Part shown: in pieces, positions 1 through 5,065 of the stretch | How positions within the stretch are numbered: the first letter of the stretch is position 1 | How the letters are laid out: every line of letters begins with the position of its first letter | Origin: an uncultured Bifidobacterium sp. | GTDB lineage: Bacteria; Actinomycetota; Actinomycetes; Actinomycetales; Bifidobacteriaceae | DNA length: 5,065 nucleotides | Direction of reading: 5' to 3' | Assembly (NCBI GenBank): GCA_937874315.1 | Contig: CALNAE010000263.1 | Span: forward strand, 1-5,065 | Notes under the pieces: generated by a model | Told to the model about the DNA's origin: nothing | Databases searched by the model: none | What the model saw: the letters and a program-made list of their open reading frames with translations, nothing else | Translations under genes and position numbers: made by a program

Positions 1-34
1 GAGGCTGTCAAGGGTTCAAAACCTTGGCAGCCTC
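1..34 (+). terminator. Perfect 13-bp stem-loop, terminator-like, at the window edge
   Basis: Positions 1-13 (GAGGCTGTCAAGG) pair with 22-34 (CCTTGGCAGCCTC) along all 13 bases, with one G-U pair and an 8-base loop. The stem is followed by CTTTG and a moderately T-rich stretch. The shape suits a Rho-independent terminator, but the following T-run is only three bases. It lies inside the open frame of the first gene, which is unexpected for a terminator. It could be the end of a different upstream gene brought here by a rearrangement, or an assembly artefact. Confidence 0.45.
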
Positions 35-312
35 TTTGCTGTATTGGTTGTAGCACAGGAACGGGCAGCTTTGACGTCACAGCAGTCAAGGTGACGTTTG
101 CCAGCCCGGCCCAATATGATTCCACTGCCACCGTAACGGTAGTGCTCACCGACGCGAGCGGAAACGCCCTTGCCACGTACACCGGTCCCGTATCGCAAGC
201 ACCTTCTGGATTGACCCCAACGGACAGCTCAAAGCTTCCAAGCGTCGAGGCCGTCTCCAACGTAGCCGTCGCAGTAGAAGGCAAACACGTGACCGCTTCC
301 ACTGCGAAGTAA
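1..312 (+). CDS. C-terminal fragment of a secreted SipW-cassette protein (5' incomplete)
   Basis: The frame is open from the window edge to a TAA at 310-312, about 103 residues. From about residue 21 the product reads like the second half of an extracellular beta-sandwich protein: FDVTAVKVTF, then STATVTVVLTDASGNALATY, then a closing strand SNVAVAVEG. This strand pattern resembles small actinobacterial secreted proteins made next to SipW-type signal peptidases, a likeness judged by eye and from memory. No transmembrane segment or sorting signal follows, so it would be released or assembled outside the cell. The first ~16 residues (EAVKGSKPWQPLCCIG) look unlike this fold and coincide with a terminator-like hairpin. 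The only usable in-frame start, GTG at 91, falls inside a predicted strand and has no Shine-Dalgarno sequence. The gene is therefore either 5'-truncated by the window or a remnant joined to foreign sequence. The peptidase gene follows 97 bp later and probably matures the full-length protein. Confidence 0.6.
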   Translation, partial: EAVKGSKPWQPLCCIGCSTGTGSFDVTAVKVTFASPAQYDSTATVTVVLTDASGNALATYTGPVSQAPSGLTPTDSSKLPSVEAVSNVAVAVEGKHVTASTAK

Positions 313-334
313 GGTCTCCCATAGCTATTGATTT

Positions 335-377
335 GGGCCGAATGTCACCATCTTATATTTGTGGTAGCATTCGGCCT
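335..377 (+). other. Intercistronic stem-loop between secreted-protein fragment and signal peptidase gene
   Basis: GGCCGAATG (336-344) pairs perfectly with CATTCGGCC (368-376). A G-T pair extends it outside. Inside, pairing resumes after a mismatch with ACCA/TGGT, leaving a small AT-rich loop around CTTATATT. No T-tract follows, so it is a weak candidate for an intrinsic terminator. Its place between two genes of a likely operon suits a partial attenuator or an mRNA processing or stability element that would set the ratio of substrate to peptidase. That role is inference. Confidence 0.5.
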
Positions 378-394
378 CAATTGGATTACGGTTT

Positions 395-408
395 GGCAAG
401 GGAGAATC
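395..408 (+). promoter_or_regulatory. Ribosome-binding leader of the signal peptidase gene
   Basis: GGCAAGGGAGAATC contains a good Shine-Dalgarno core (AAGGGAG), five bases before the ATG at 410. It fixes that start. Nearly the same 14 bases, with GG replaced by AA, precede the next gene. Confidence 0.7.
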
Positions 409-409
409 C

Positions 410-982
410 ATGTCGGCACCTTCAACGGACGATCAGAGCGCATCCGGCGCTTCGGTTTCTTCGCATCAATCTGTGAAACACCATACTCGGATACGCAATG
501 CGGCTTTGCTGGCGGTGCTCATTATCGGAATCATTCTATTATGGCCTGCAAAATGGGGAGGCCTGTTCGGCATCATCGTAGTGGATGGCCATTCCATGGA
601 GCCAACGTTCTACACCGGTGACGTCGTCATTTCCATGAAGTCGACGGACTACCACGTCGGAGACATCATCGCCTACCAGGTTTCCGATTCCAAGATAGGC
701 AAGGGTGGACACGTCATCCACCGCGTCGTGAAGATCGCTCAGGTCAATGGTCAGTCAATCTATACGACGAAGGGCGATAACAACCCCGGCACTGATCCAT
801 GGAGCGTAACCAAGAGCGACATCTTTGGCAAAAAGCTACTCATCATACCCAAGATTGGAACATATCTAGACTCCTCGCAAGGAAGTATCCTGCTCGGTGC
901 CATATTAGCCACGGTAGTGGTTGTCGCAATATGGCCATCGTCATCTCGTCATGGAAAACGTTCGCGGCACGCACAGCAATAA
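410..982 (+). CDS. sipW: Signal peptidase I, SipW/ER type
   Basis: A 190-residue membrane serine protease that removes signal peptides from exported proteins on the outer face of the membrane. The N-terminal tail (1-30) is hydrophilic. A membrane segment spans about 31-47, and a second hydrophobic segment at 159-175 precedes a basic tail (SRHGKRSRH). Box B is GHSMEPTFYTGD, with the nucleophile Ser62. Box C is HVGDIIAYQV. Box D is HVIHRVVKI, with His104 in place of the lysine of ordinary bacterial SPases. Box E is TKGDNNPGTDPW, with Asp123 and Asp129. A Ser-His enzyme of this type with two membrane segments is the SipW/ER class, which in Bacillus processes TasA-type fibre proteins. The gene lies between two genes for secreted proteins, and the next starts 52 bp downstream, so it is probably their dedicated peptidase. 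Family assignment is firm. The symbol denotes the class, and the substrate pairing is inference. Confidence 0.93.
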   Translation: MSAPSTDDQSASGASVSSHQSVKHHTRIRNAALLAVLIIGIILLWPAKWGGLFGIIVVDGHSMEPTFYTGDVVISMKSTDYHVGDIIAYQVSDSKIGKGGHVIHRVVKIAQVNGQSIYTTKGDNNPGTDPWSVTKSDIFGKKLLIIPKIGTYLDSSQGSILLGAILATVVVVAIWPSSSRHGKRSRHAQQ

Positions 983-1016
983 TCGATGAAGCTGCGGGCC
1001 ATAGTTGTGGAGTAAC

Positions 1017-1030
1017 GGCAAGAAAGAATC
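1017..1030 (+). promoter_or_regulatory. Ribosome-binding leader of the large secreted-protein gene
   Basis: GGCAAGAAAGAATC matches the leader of the peptidase gene at 12 of 14 positions. Its purine core (AAGAAAG) lies about eight bases before the ATG at 1035. This supports that ATG over the TTG at 1005, which has no such site. The Shine-Dalgarno is weaker than the peptidase's. Confidence 0.55.
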
Positions 1031-1034
1031 ACAC

Positions 1035-2696
1035 ATGCGGCACGGATCGGCAAAACGCAGAATACCACGGCTCATGGCGGTCGTTGCACTCGCATTGGCC
1101 CCTCTTGTGCTGTTGGGTGCCTCGGCGTCGACGCTTGGCGGCTTGGGCAGCGACGACCTCTGGACGGGAACTTCCCAGCAAACGCAGTACGCTAAGGCGA
1201 CGATCCAATGGGGATTGGGCTGGGATTCATCGACATCGCAGTGGGTTGCCAAAACCGCCGATACGGAGTTTTTCACCGATCTCAGTGGCGGCGCTGCCGC
1301 GACACTCCAGCCCAATCACACTGTAAGCGTCGCCCTCACGCTCAATTCCGGCAAGTTCTGCACTACAAGTCAGACCACAGGCTCTTCCGAAACTGCTGTC
1401 ACCTTACAATTCAACTCGGGGACTTGCGCAGGGATCGCGCTCTCGATCAAAGAGATCGCGTCGGCATCAATTGCCATCGACGGATCCGTCGTCATAGGAT
1501 CTCAAGTCAATTCCGCCGATTCCTCGTCGTCGCATCAGGCGGGGTTCACGGCACCCGTGGAATATACCGAGACGTCGGGCATAACCCGCTCCTCCGATGC
1601 CTCGGGTAACGCCACACTCGTCATTGCACATGCCATCGATCCAGGCAACGCCAAGATCTCGCTCACCGTCATTCCCCCGTCCGGCAACACATTCATATCG
1701 CAAGACAGCACAACGCTTCCCCCGACGGACTACCATTTCGCCGCAGACGCCTCCGGCAAACTCGGCACTCTGAACATCACCGTGCCAAAGAGCGTATCGC
1801 TTCCCGACAATGCAAATATCCATGTGGCCGTGACACCGATCCAGACGCTGACCAACCACCCCGGCACATATGGCATCGGCTTATATAACGGCGTTGCGAC
1901 CTATACCCAGGTATGCCCGGTTTTGCCGGATGACCTGAACAACGGGAACCCTTACGATGCCGCACTCGACTCAGGTCAAAGCGCGCTGCTGCCCATTTCG
2001 ATAACCGGAACGACGGCATCCGGACAACTCGTGACCTCCGGCATCTCGTATCGGTGCGATTTCATCGGATATTCATCGGCTAGCAGTTTCTATGTGCGCC
2101 ACTCGCTGACGAATTCCACGGGCATAACCCTCTCCTCGGTGACCATGACCTTCGACTTGTCTAGAAATCCGGTCAACGCAGCGCTGGCATCGAATCTTCA
2201 AGCCTCCACCAGCAATTCCTATGGCGAGCAACGACAGTACGACCCCAACTCACACATGCTCACCGTGACTTACAGCCAGCCTCTAGCCAATGCACAGACC
2301 GCGACCAATCTGCAGTTGGACATGTGCAATGTTCCAGAAGCGCGAGACGATTCGGCGCAGATCACGCTATGCGTTGTGCGAAGCGACGATCGCAATGCTC
2401 AGGTGAAAATCACAGCAACCTCTACAAGCGAGTTCCCCAAAACATGGTCAAGTACCATCGATCTGAACCAATGGATAACAAATGCATCTGCCACCGATAT
2501 TCTCGACCCGGGCTGGGGATATCTCACGGTGGGGCACAATCAGTCGCAGCCAGGCATCTATACCGTTACTTCGACGCCCTCAAACAATTCCATGCAGGGC
2601 ATGACTTCGAAACACACTCCGGCAACAGTCACTCTCAGCTATCACAAAACCGACTGGTCCACGCTCAACATTGATTCGTCGAAGGTCTGCCAATAG
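1035..2696 (+). CDS. Large secreted protein with SipW-class signal peptide
   Basis: Product of 553 residues. Residues 1-12 are basic (KRR), 13-28 are hydrophobic, and ASA at 29-31 is a likely cleavage site followed by STLGGLGSDDLWTG. That LGGL-x-S-x-x-L stretch just after the signal peptide is typical of actinobacterial proteins encoded beside SipW peptidases, so the upstream enzyme probably cleaves it. The mature part is Ser/Thr-rich and beta-strand-like: one region at ~33-155 with C109 and C131, a second at ~170-290, and a C-terminal region from ~335. The segment around 350-430 (FYVRHSLTNSTGITLSSVTMTFDL) faintly recalls carbohydrate-binding-module sandwiches, but this is not established. 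There are seven cysteines (109, 131, 294, 341, 431, 446, 552), an odd number. It ends KVCQ with no membrane anchor or sorting motif. It may be a secreted fibre or matrix component. I do not recognise a specific family for the whole protein. Confidence 0.85.
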   Translation: MRHGSAKRRIPRLMAVVALALAPLVLLGASASTLGGLGSDDLWTGTSQQTQYAKATIQWGLGWDSSTSQWVAKTADTEFFTDLSGGAAATLQPNHTVSVALTLNSGKFCTTSQTTGSSETAVTLQFNSGTCAGIALSIKEIASASIAIDGSVVIGSQVNSADSSSSHQAGFTAPVEYTETSGITRSSDASGNATLVIAHAIDPGNAKISLTVIPPSGNTFISQDSTTLPPTDYHFAADASGKLGTLNITVPKSVSLPDNANIHVAVTPIQTLTNHPGTYGIGLYNGVATYTQVCPVLPDDLNNGNPYDAALDSGQSALLPISITGTTASGQLVTSGISYRCDFIGYSSASSFYVRHSLTNSTGITLSSVTMTFDLSRNPVNAALASNLQASTSNSYGEQRQYDPNSHMLTVTYSQPLANAQTATNLQLDMCNVPEARDDSAQITLCVVRSDDRNAQVKITATSTSEFPKTWSSTIDLNQWITNASATDILDPGWGYLTVGHNQSQPGIYTVTSTPSNNSMQGMTSKHTPATVTLSYHKTDWSTLNIDSSKVCQ

Positions 2697-2770
2697 CTCA
2701 CCATCCTGCCATCGAACGCACTCTAACCTCAGAATCGGGAGAGCCCGTGTAAGAAAATCTCGTCGTACCT

Positions 2771-2787
2771 CATAGACGACGTCTATG
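2771..2787. promoter_or_regulatory. 17-bp perfect palindrome, candidate operator
   Basis: CATAGACG-A-CGTCTATG is an exact 8-1-8 inverted repeat. It lies 67 bp before the regulator's start codon in an otherwise non-coding gap. Its size and position suit an operator for a dimeric regulator, possibly autoregulation by the adjacent LacI-type protein. The odd-length centre is not the classic even-length CG-centred LacI site, so another regulator is equally possible. I could not place convincing -35/-10 boxes around it. Confidence 0.5.
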
Positions 2788-2794
2788 CTTATTG

Positions 2795-2819
2795 CTAGGA
2801 ATTGAGATGAAATTCCGAG
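2795..2819. promoter_or_regulatory. Second inverted repeat upstream of the regulator gene
   Basis: CTAGGAATT (2795-2803) is the inverted copy of AATTCCGAG (2811-2819) with one mismatch, separated by seven bases. It lies between the 17-bp palindrome and the ribosome-binding site, so it could be another protein site or a leader hairpin. AT-rich 6-bp cores can occur by chance, so confidence is low. Confidence 0.3.
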
Positions 2820-2853
2820 CAACTGCAGGGGGAATAGGGAGAGTGACCTTGAG

Positions 2854-3956
2854 ATGGTCCGTATAACGATGCAGGACATAGCAGAGAATTGCCATGTCAG
2901 TATAGCCACGGTTTCGAGGGCTTGCATAACAATCCAGGCGTCAGCGAGCACCTTCGGGCTCTGATCCGCGAATACGCAGAAGACCACGGTTATGTCCCCA
3001 ACCTTGTGGCGCAATCTTTACGCTCAAGCCAGGCAGATGTCGCATACATCATATCGAGAGTGGGCACTGACGGACAGTCCCCGATGCAGATGCCGCCCAA
3101 TGAGAAGCTCAAGTCCATCGTAGGAATTGATACCGTATCACACGCTATTCTGTTGCACGACGATCTCATTGAGCGGCTTCACCAGTTAGAAAGCATCGTC
3201 CGGCCACGATTGTTCGTTATCGTAGGTCCCACTCTTGTAGTTGAACCCGAACGATTCGATTCGATCCATTCTCCCCTGCTCTTTGTCGAGGCGGACGGTG
3301 CGCCTCGCAATTACCCGAGCATTTCCAGCGACGACCAAGCAGGAACCGAAGCTCTGGTGGACTCCCTGATCGAAGCGGGACATCGACGTATTGCCTTGCT
3401 CACGATCAGCAACAAGTCCCCCGCACTGAATTACCCCGAACGGCTTCAAAGTTATCGCAGCGTTTTGGAACGGCATAACATACCGTACGACCCTTCGCTG
3501 GTTCTTTCAATGCCGGTGGACTTTGACGATATGTATTCATCCGCGAAGGCAGAATTGAATGATCGAGTAATACCAGCTCTGCGACATTGTTCTCCTCGGC
3601 CGACGGCATTGCTCATCCTCAGTGATTTCCTGACCCTTATCTTTTCGCATGTCGCGCCAGAATTAGGGGTCAAGATTCCCGAAGACCTGTCCATAGCAAG
3701 TTTTGGCGGTTGGAACGTCACGAATTATCTACCAGTGCCGGTACAGTCTTGGGTCCAACCCATCGACGACATCGTCGAGGCAACAACCATCGCGATGTCA
3801 TGTATGATAAAGCAACAGCCATTCCCCTCTACTCTGAAACTTTCCTCACGCCATCCTGACGGATCACATGGTGAGGCATACGCCGTCGCGTCACAAAAAC
3901 TTGTTGTGAAGGGCTATATGCGTATGGGCAAATCAGTCACCGCACCTCACGCATAA
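2854..3956 (+). pseudogene. LacI-family transcriptional regulator, frameshifted in the DNA-binding domain
   Basis: From ATG 2854, ten bases after AGGGAGAG, the frame encodes MVRITMQDIAENCHVSIATVSRA, the start and recognition helix of a LacI helix-turn-helix. It then runs into nonsense and a stop at 2962-2964. The family continuation, LHNNPGVSEHLR then GYVPNLVAQSLRSS (hinge helix), is in the -1 frame from 2922 and stays open to TAA at 3954-3956. One missing base in GGCTTGCAT (2919-2927) explains this. The repaired protein would be 367 residues, near the family's normal size. The effector domain is recognisable: SSDDQAGTEALVDSLIEAGHRRIALL, ELGVKIPEDLSIASFG and the final KLVVKGY. The usual FDD sugar-contact motif is FGGW at repaired residues 284-287, so the ligand may be atypical. 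Unless the frameshift is a sequencing error, no intact repressor is made. The 344-residue effector domain alone could not bind DNA in the usual way. Confidence 0.85.
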
Positions 3957-4259
3957 TTTTTTGCGAACAAGGCAACGGCATCTCAATATATGGCATAGAG
4001 CGTGGCACGGTAATCACTGCTTGAGCGGGTACGATACTCATCACCTTGCAAGGGACAAAAGATCATCGAGTCTAAGCTGGGCAATGTCACTCAGTGCTCG
4101 GAATAGAACGCACTGCGGTTAACCAATCCCCGAGGATTCCGCCAGAATGCCAATGCGTCGAGAAGTCCAAATATAGGTGTGGGCCTGACGTATTCGATGA
4201 AAATACGTCAGGCCCATTGCCGTTGATTTCTCAAGAAGAGGACACTCGATCAGAAACGA
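3957..4259. other. Convergent intergenic stretch without a convincing gene
   Basis: This 303-bp region separates the plus-strand regulator from the minus-strand Cna-B gene. It starts with a T6 run right after the regulator's stop codon and contains the strong stem-loop at 4181-4215. Between 3963 and 4180 I see no RNA gene, CRISPR or good ribosome-binding site. The only structures there are two short palindromes (CCTTGCAAGG at 4044-4053 and GGTTAACC at 4117-4124) and a 6-bp inverted repeat, CGGAAT/ATTCCG, at 4099-4104 and 4136-4141. Confidence 0.6.
4181..4215. terminator. 14-bp perfect stem-loop between convergent genes, probable bidirectional terminator
   Basis: GGGCCTGACGTATT (4181-4194) pairs perfectly with AATACGTCAGGCCC (4202-4215) around a seven-base loop. 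It lies 44 bp past the stop of the minus-strand Cna-B gene and 224 bp past the regulator's stop. Stem strength and position between converging genes make it a likely terminator for both, chiefly for the Cna-B gene. Neither flank has a proper T-run (ATTGCCGTTG on plus, ACACCTATATTT on minus), which is atypical. Confidence 0.7.
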
Positions 4260-5065
4260 TCAGTCATTTTTCTTCTTTTTGATCAGTGCCAACACCGTTC
4301 CGGCCGCGAGCAGCAGAGCAGCCCCGACACCGGCAACCGCACTCACCGCAGCTCCAGTAGCACTGAGTTGAGGCACACCTGTCGTTGAATCCTTAGGTTG
4401 TGGACCCTGTGGAACCGCGGGGGTATTTTTCTTCGGAGTGTGCGTGTTCGTGATCGTCCAATTACCCGGACTCGACTCGACCACACCCGACTCATACCCA
4501 CCAGGCACCTTCACCTCAGACACCGAATACGAGATCCTCTGACCGGCCTTGAACACCGGCAGATCCGACCACGCATGCGTCCACTTGGAAGCGGCGTCCA
4601 ACGACACCGGATCACCCACGGACACGCCATCGGCCTTCAACTGCACCTGCACCGAACCCGGACGGATCCCATCCTGATCATTCGCGTCATCCCACGACTT
4701 GGTCACCGACACACCCGTCAGACCCGGCTTGTGCGTATTCGTCACATCGAACCCGGAAACCGTCGACACGTAATCCTTCACCGCATCCTCGGTCACCGTG
4801 TACACGACCTTCTGACCAGACGCACCGACCTTGAACACCGGCAGATCCGCGAACGAATACTTCCAACCCGACCGCGCATCGACCGTCCTGGAAGCGACCT
4901 TCACGCCATCGGCAAGCAGATTCACCGTCACCGCAGAAGGACGCGCACCATCCTGATCATCATTGTCATCCCACGACTTCGACCCGGAAACCACCGTCGT
5001 CGCAGCCGCATGCGTGTTCGTGATCGTCCAATTACCCGGACTCGACTCGACCACACCCGACTCAT
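4260..5065 (-). CDS. Cna-B repeat surface protein with LSATG sorting signal (5' incomplete)
   Basis: The C-terminal 268 codons of a wall-anchored protein that continues past the right edge. Reading on the minus strand, the end of one Cna-B domain (GNWTITNTH) is followed by two full ~90-residue Cna-B domains. Each begins KSWDD..DQDG.RP, carries LPVFK and Y.V.E, and ends NTH. The conserved Lys (KSW), Glu (TED or SEV) and Asn (TNTH) match the residues that form internal isopeptide bonds in this family, so the domains are probably rigid stalk modules. A Pro/Lys/Thr linker leads to LSATG (4353-4367), a membrane segment of about 20 residues, and the tail KKKKND. This is a complete sortase signal with Ser where LPXTG has Pro. 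The protein is likely an adhesin or pilus-type stalk covalently fixed to peptidoglycan. Its N-terminal function is not visible. It is convergent with the regulator, so it is not in the same operon as the SipW cassette. Confidence 0.92.
   Translation of the reverse strand, partial: ESGVVESSPGNWTITNTHAAATTVVSGSKSWDDNDDQDGARPSAVTVNLLADGVKVASRTVDARSGWKYSFADLPVFKVGASGQKVVYTVTEDAVKDYVSTVSGFDVTNTHKPGLTGVSVTKSWDDANDQDGIRPGSVQVQLKADGVSVGDPVSLDAASKWTHAWSDLPVFKAGQRISYSVSEVKVPGGYESGVVESSPGNWTITNTHTPKKNTPAVPQGPQPKDSTTGVPQLSATGAAVSAVAGVGAALLLAAGTVLALIKKKKND
4441..4495. repeat. 55-bp exact direct repeat, copy 1 (Cna-B domain end)
   Basis: These 55 bases recur exactly at 5011-5065, a spacing of 570 bp (190 codons, about two Cna-B domains). 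On the minus strand they encode the end of a domain, from ESGVVESSPGNW to TITNTH. Identity at every base, including silent positions, points to recent duplication or gene conversion between domain repeats. Confidence 0.95.
4548..4849. repeat. Shorter nucleotide repeat linking the two Cna-B domains
   Basis: CTTGAACACCGGCAGATCCG occurs at 4548-4567 and 4830-4849, 282 bp (94 codons) apart, which gives the single-domain period. The blocks encoding SWDD..DQDG are also near-identical but not exact. Adjacent domains are thus diverged while domain ends two apart are identical, suggesting an alternating two-domain unit. Confidence 0.8.
5011..5065. repeat. 55-bp exact direct repeat, copy 2, cut by the window edge
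   Basis: Identical to 4441-4495 as far as the window runs, so the true repeat may be longer. Because the sequence stops inside the repeat, the right edge may be a repeat-induced contig end. Confidence 0.95.

Noticed and set aside
328..621. Plus-strand open frame overlapping the start of the signal peptidase gene
   Set aside because: It is an out-of-frame shadow of the peptidase gene, which has clear catalytic motifs and a good ribosome-binding site in its own frame.
1005..1034. Upstream TTG start giving the large secreted protein ten more residues
   Set aside because: The TTG has no Shine-Dalgarno, while the ATG at 1035 has a purine leader like the peptidase gene's and yields a textbook signal peptide.
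2736..2747. Small hairpin CGGG-AGAG-CCCG after the large secreted-protein gene as a terminator
   Set aside because: The stem is only four pairs and is followed by GTGTAAGAAAA, with no T-run. Read-through into the regulator remains possible.
2889..2924. TTG at 2889 as the start of a 355-residue LacI-like protein
   Set aside because: The first eleven residues are out-of-frame translation of the helix-turn-helix, and the proper HTH with ribosome-binding site lies at 2854 in another frame.
2911..2930. Programmed -1 ribosomal frameshift joining the two LacI pieces
   Set aside because: The site (CGAGGGCTTGC) does not present an X XXY YYZ slippery heptamer in the incoming frame and no obvious stimulatory structure follows. 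A one-base deletion or sequencing error is simpler.
4044..4124. Palindromes CCTTGCAAGG and GGTTAACC as regulator operators
   Set aside because: They are 8-10 bp, lie downstream of the regulator with no gene starting nearby, and are short enough to arise by chance.
4094..4282. 62-codon plus-strand open frame between the convergent genes
   Set aside because: It has no ribosome-binding site, runs through the hairpin at 4181-4215 and into the antisense of the Cna-B tail, and its composition is not protein-like.
4247..4286. Three copies of GATCAG around the Cna-B stop codon
   Set aside because: Six-base matches at irregular spacing, one of them coding. There is no sign of a functional repeat array.

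Overview
The window looks like an accessory, cell-envelope region from a high-GC Gram-positive bacterium, most likely Bifidobacterium or a close relative. This rests on moderate-to-high GC, Cna-B stalk domains ending in a non-proline LSATG sorting signal, a LacI-family regulator, and an ER/SipW-type signal peptidase beside actinobacterial-style secreted proteins. The genus is inferred from family composition only.

Layout. Positions 1-312 hold the 3' end of a secreted beta-sandwich-like protein. Its first ~34 bases form a terminator-like hairpin that does not look like normal coding sequence. After a 97-bp gap with a long stem-loop comes a SipW-type signal peptidase I (410-982). A 553-residue secreted, cysteine-containing protein with a SipW-class signal peptide follows (1035-2696). 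These three appear to form one export cassette: one or two substrates flanking a dedicated peptidase. The peptidase and the large protein share a 14-nt ribosome-binding leader.

Next, on the same strand, is a LacI-family regulator (2854-3956). It is broken by a one-base frameshift between the recognition helix and the rest of the DNA-binding domain. A 17-bp perfect palindrome and a second inverted repeat lie upstream of it and are candidate operators. After 303 bp without a convincing gene, which includes a 14-bp perfect stem-loop, the convergent minus-strand gene (4260-5065) encodes the C-terminal part of a sortase-anchored Cna-B repeat protein. It runs off the right edge exactly inside a 55-bp perfect repeat.

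Working together (inference): the SipW-like peptidase would mature the flanking LGGL-type proteins, which carry no wall anchor of their own. The Cna-B protein would be a separate, wall-anchored stalk or adhesin. Both window ends fall in repeated or hairpin sequence, so they may be assembly breakpoints. The most unusual points are the secreted-protein/SipW cassette, the LacI frameshift and the odd junction at the left end.
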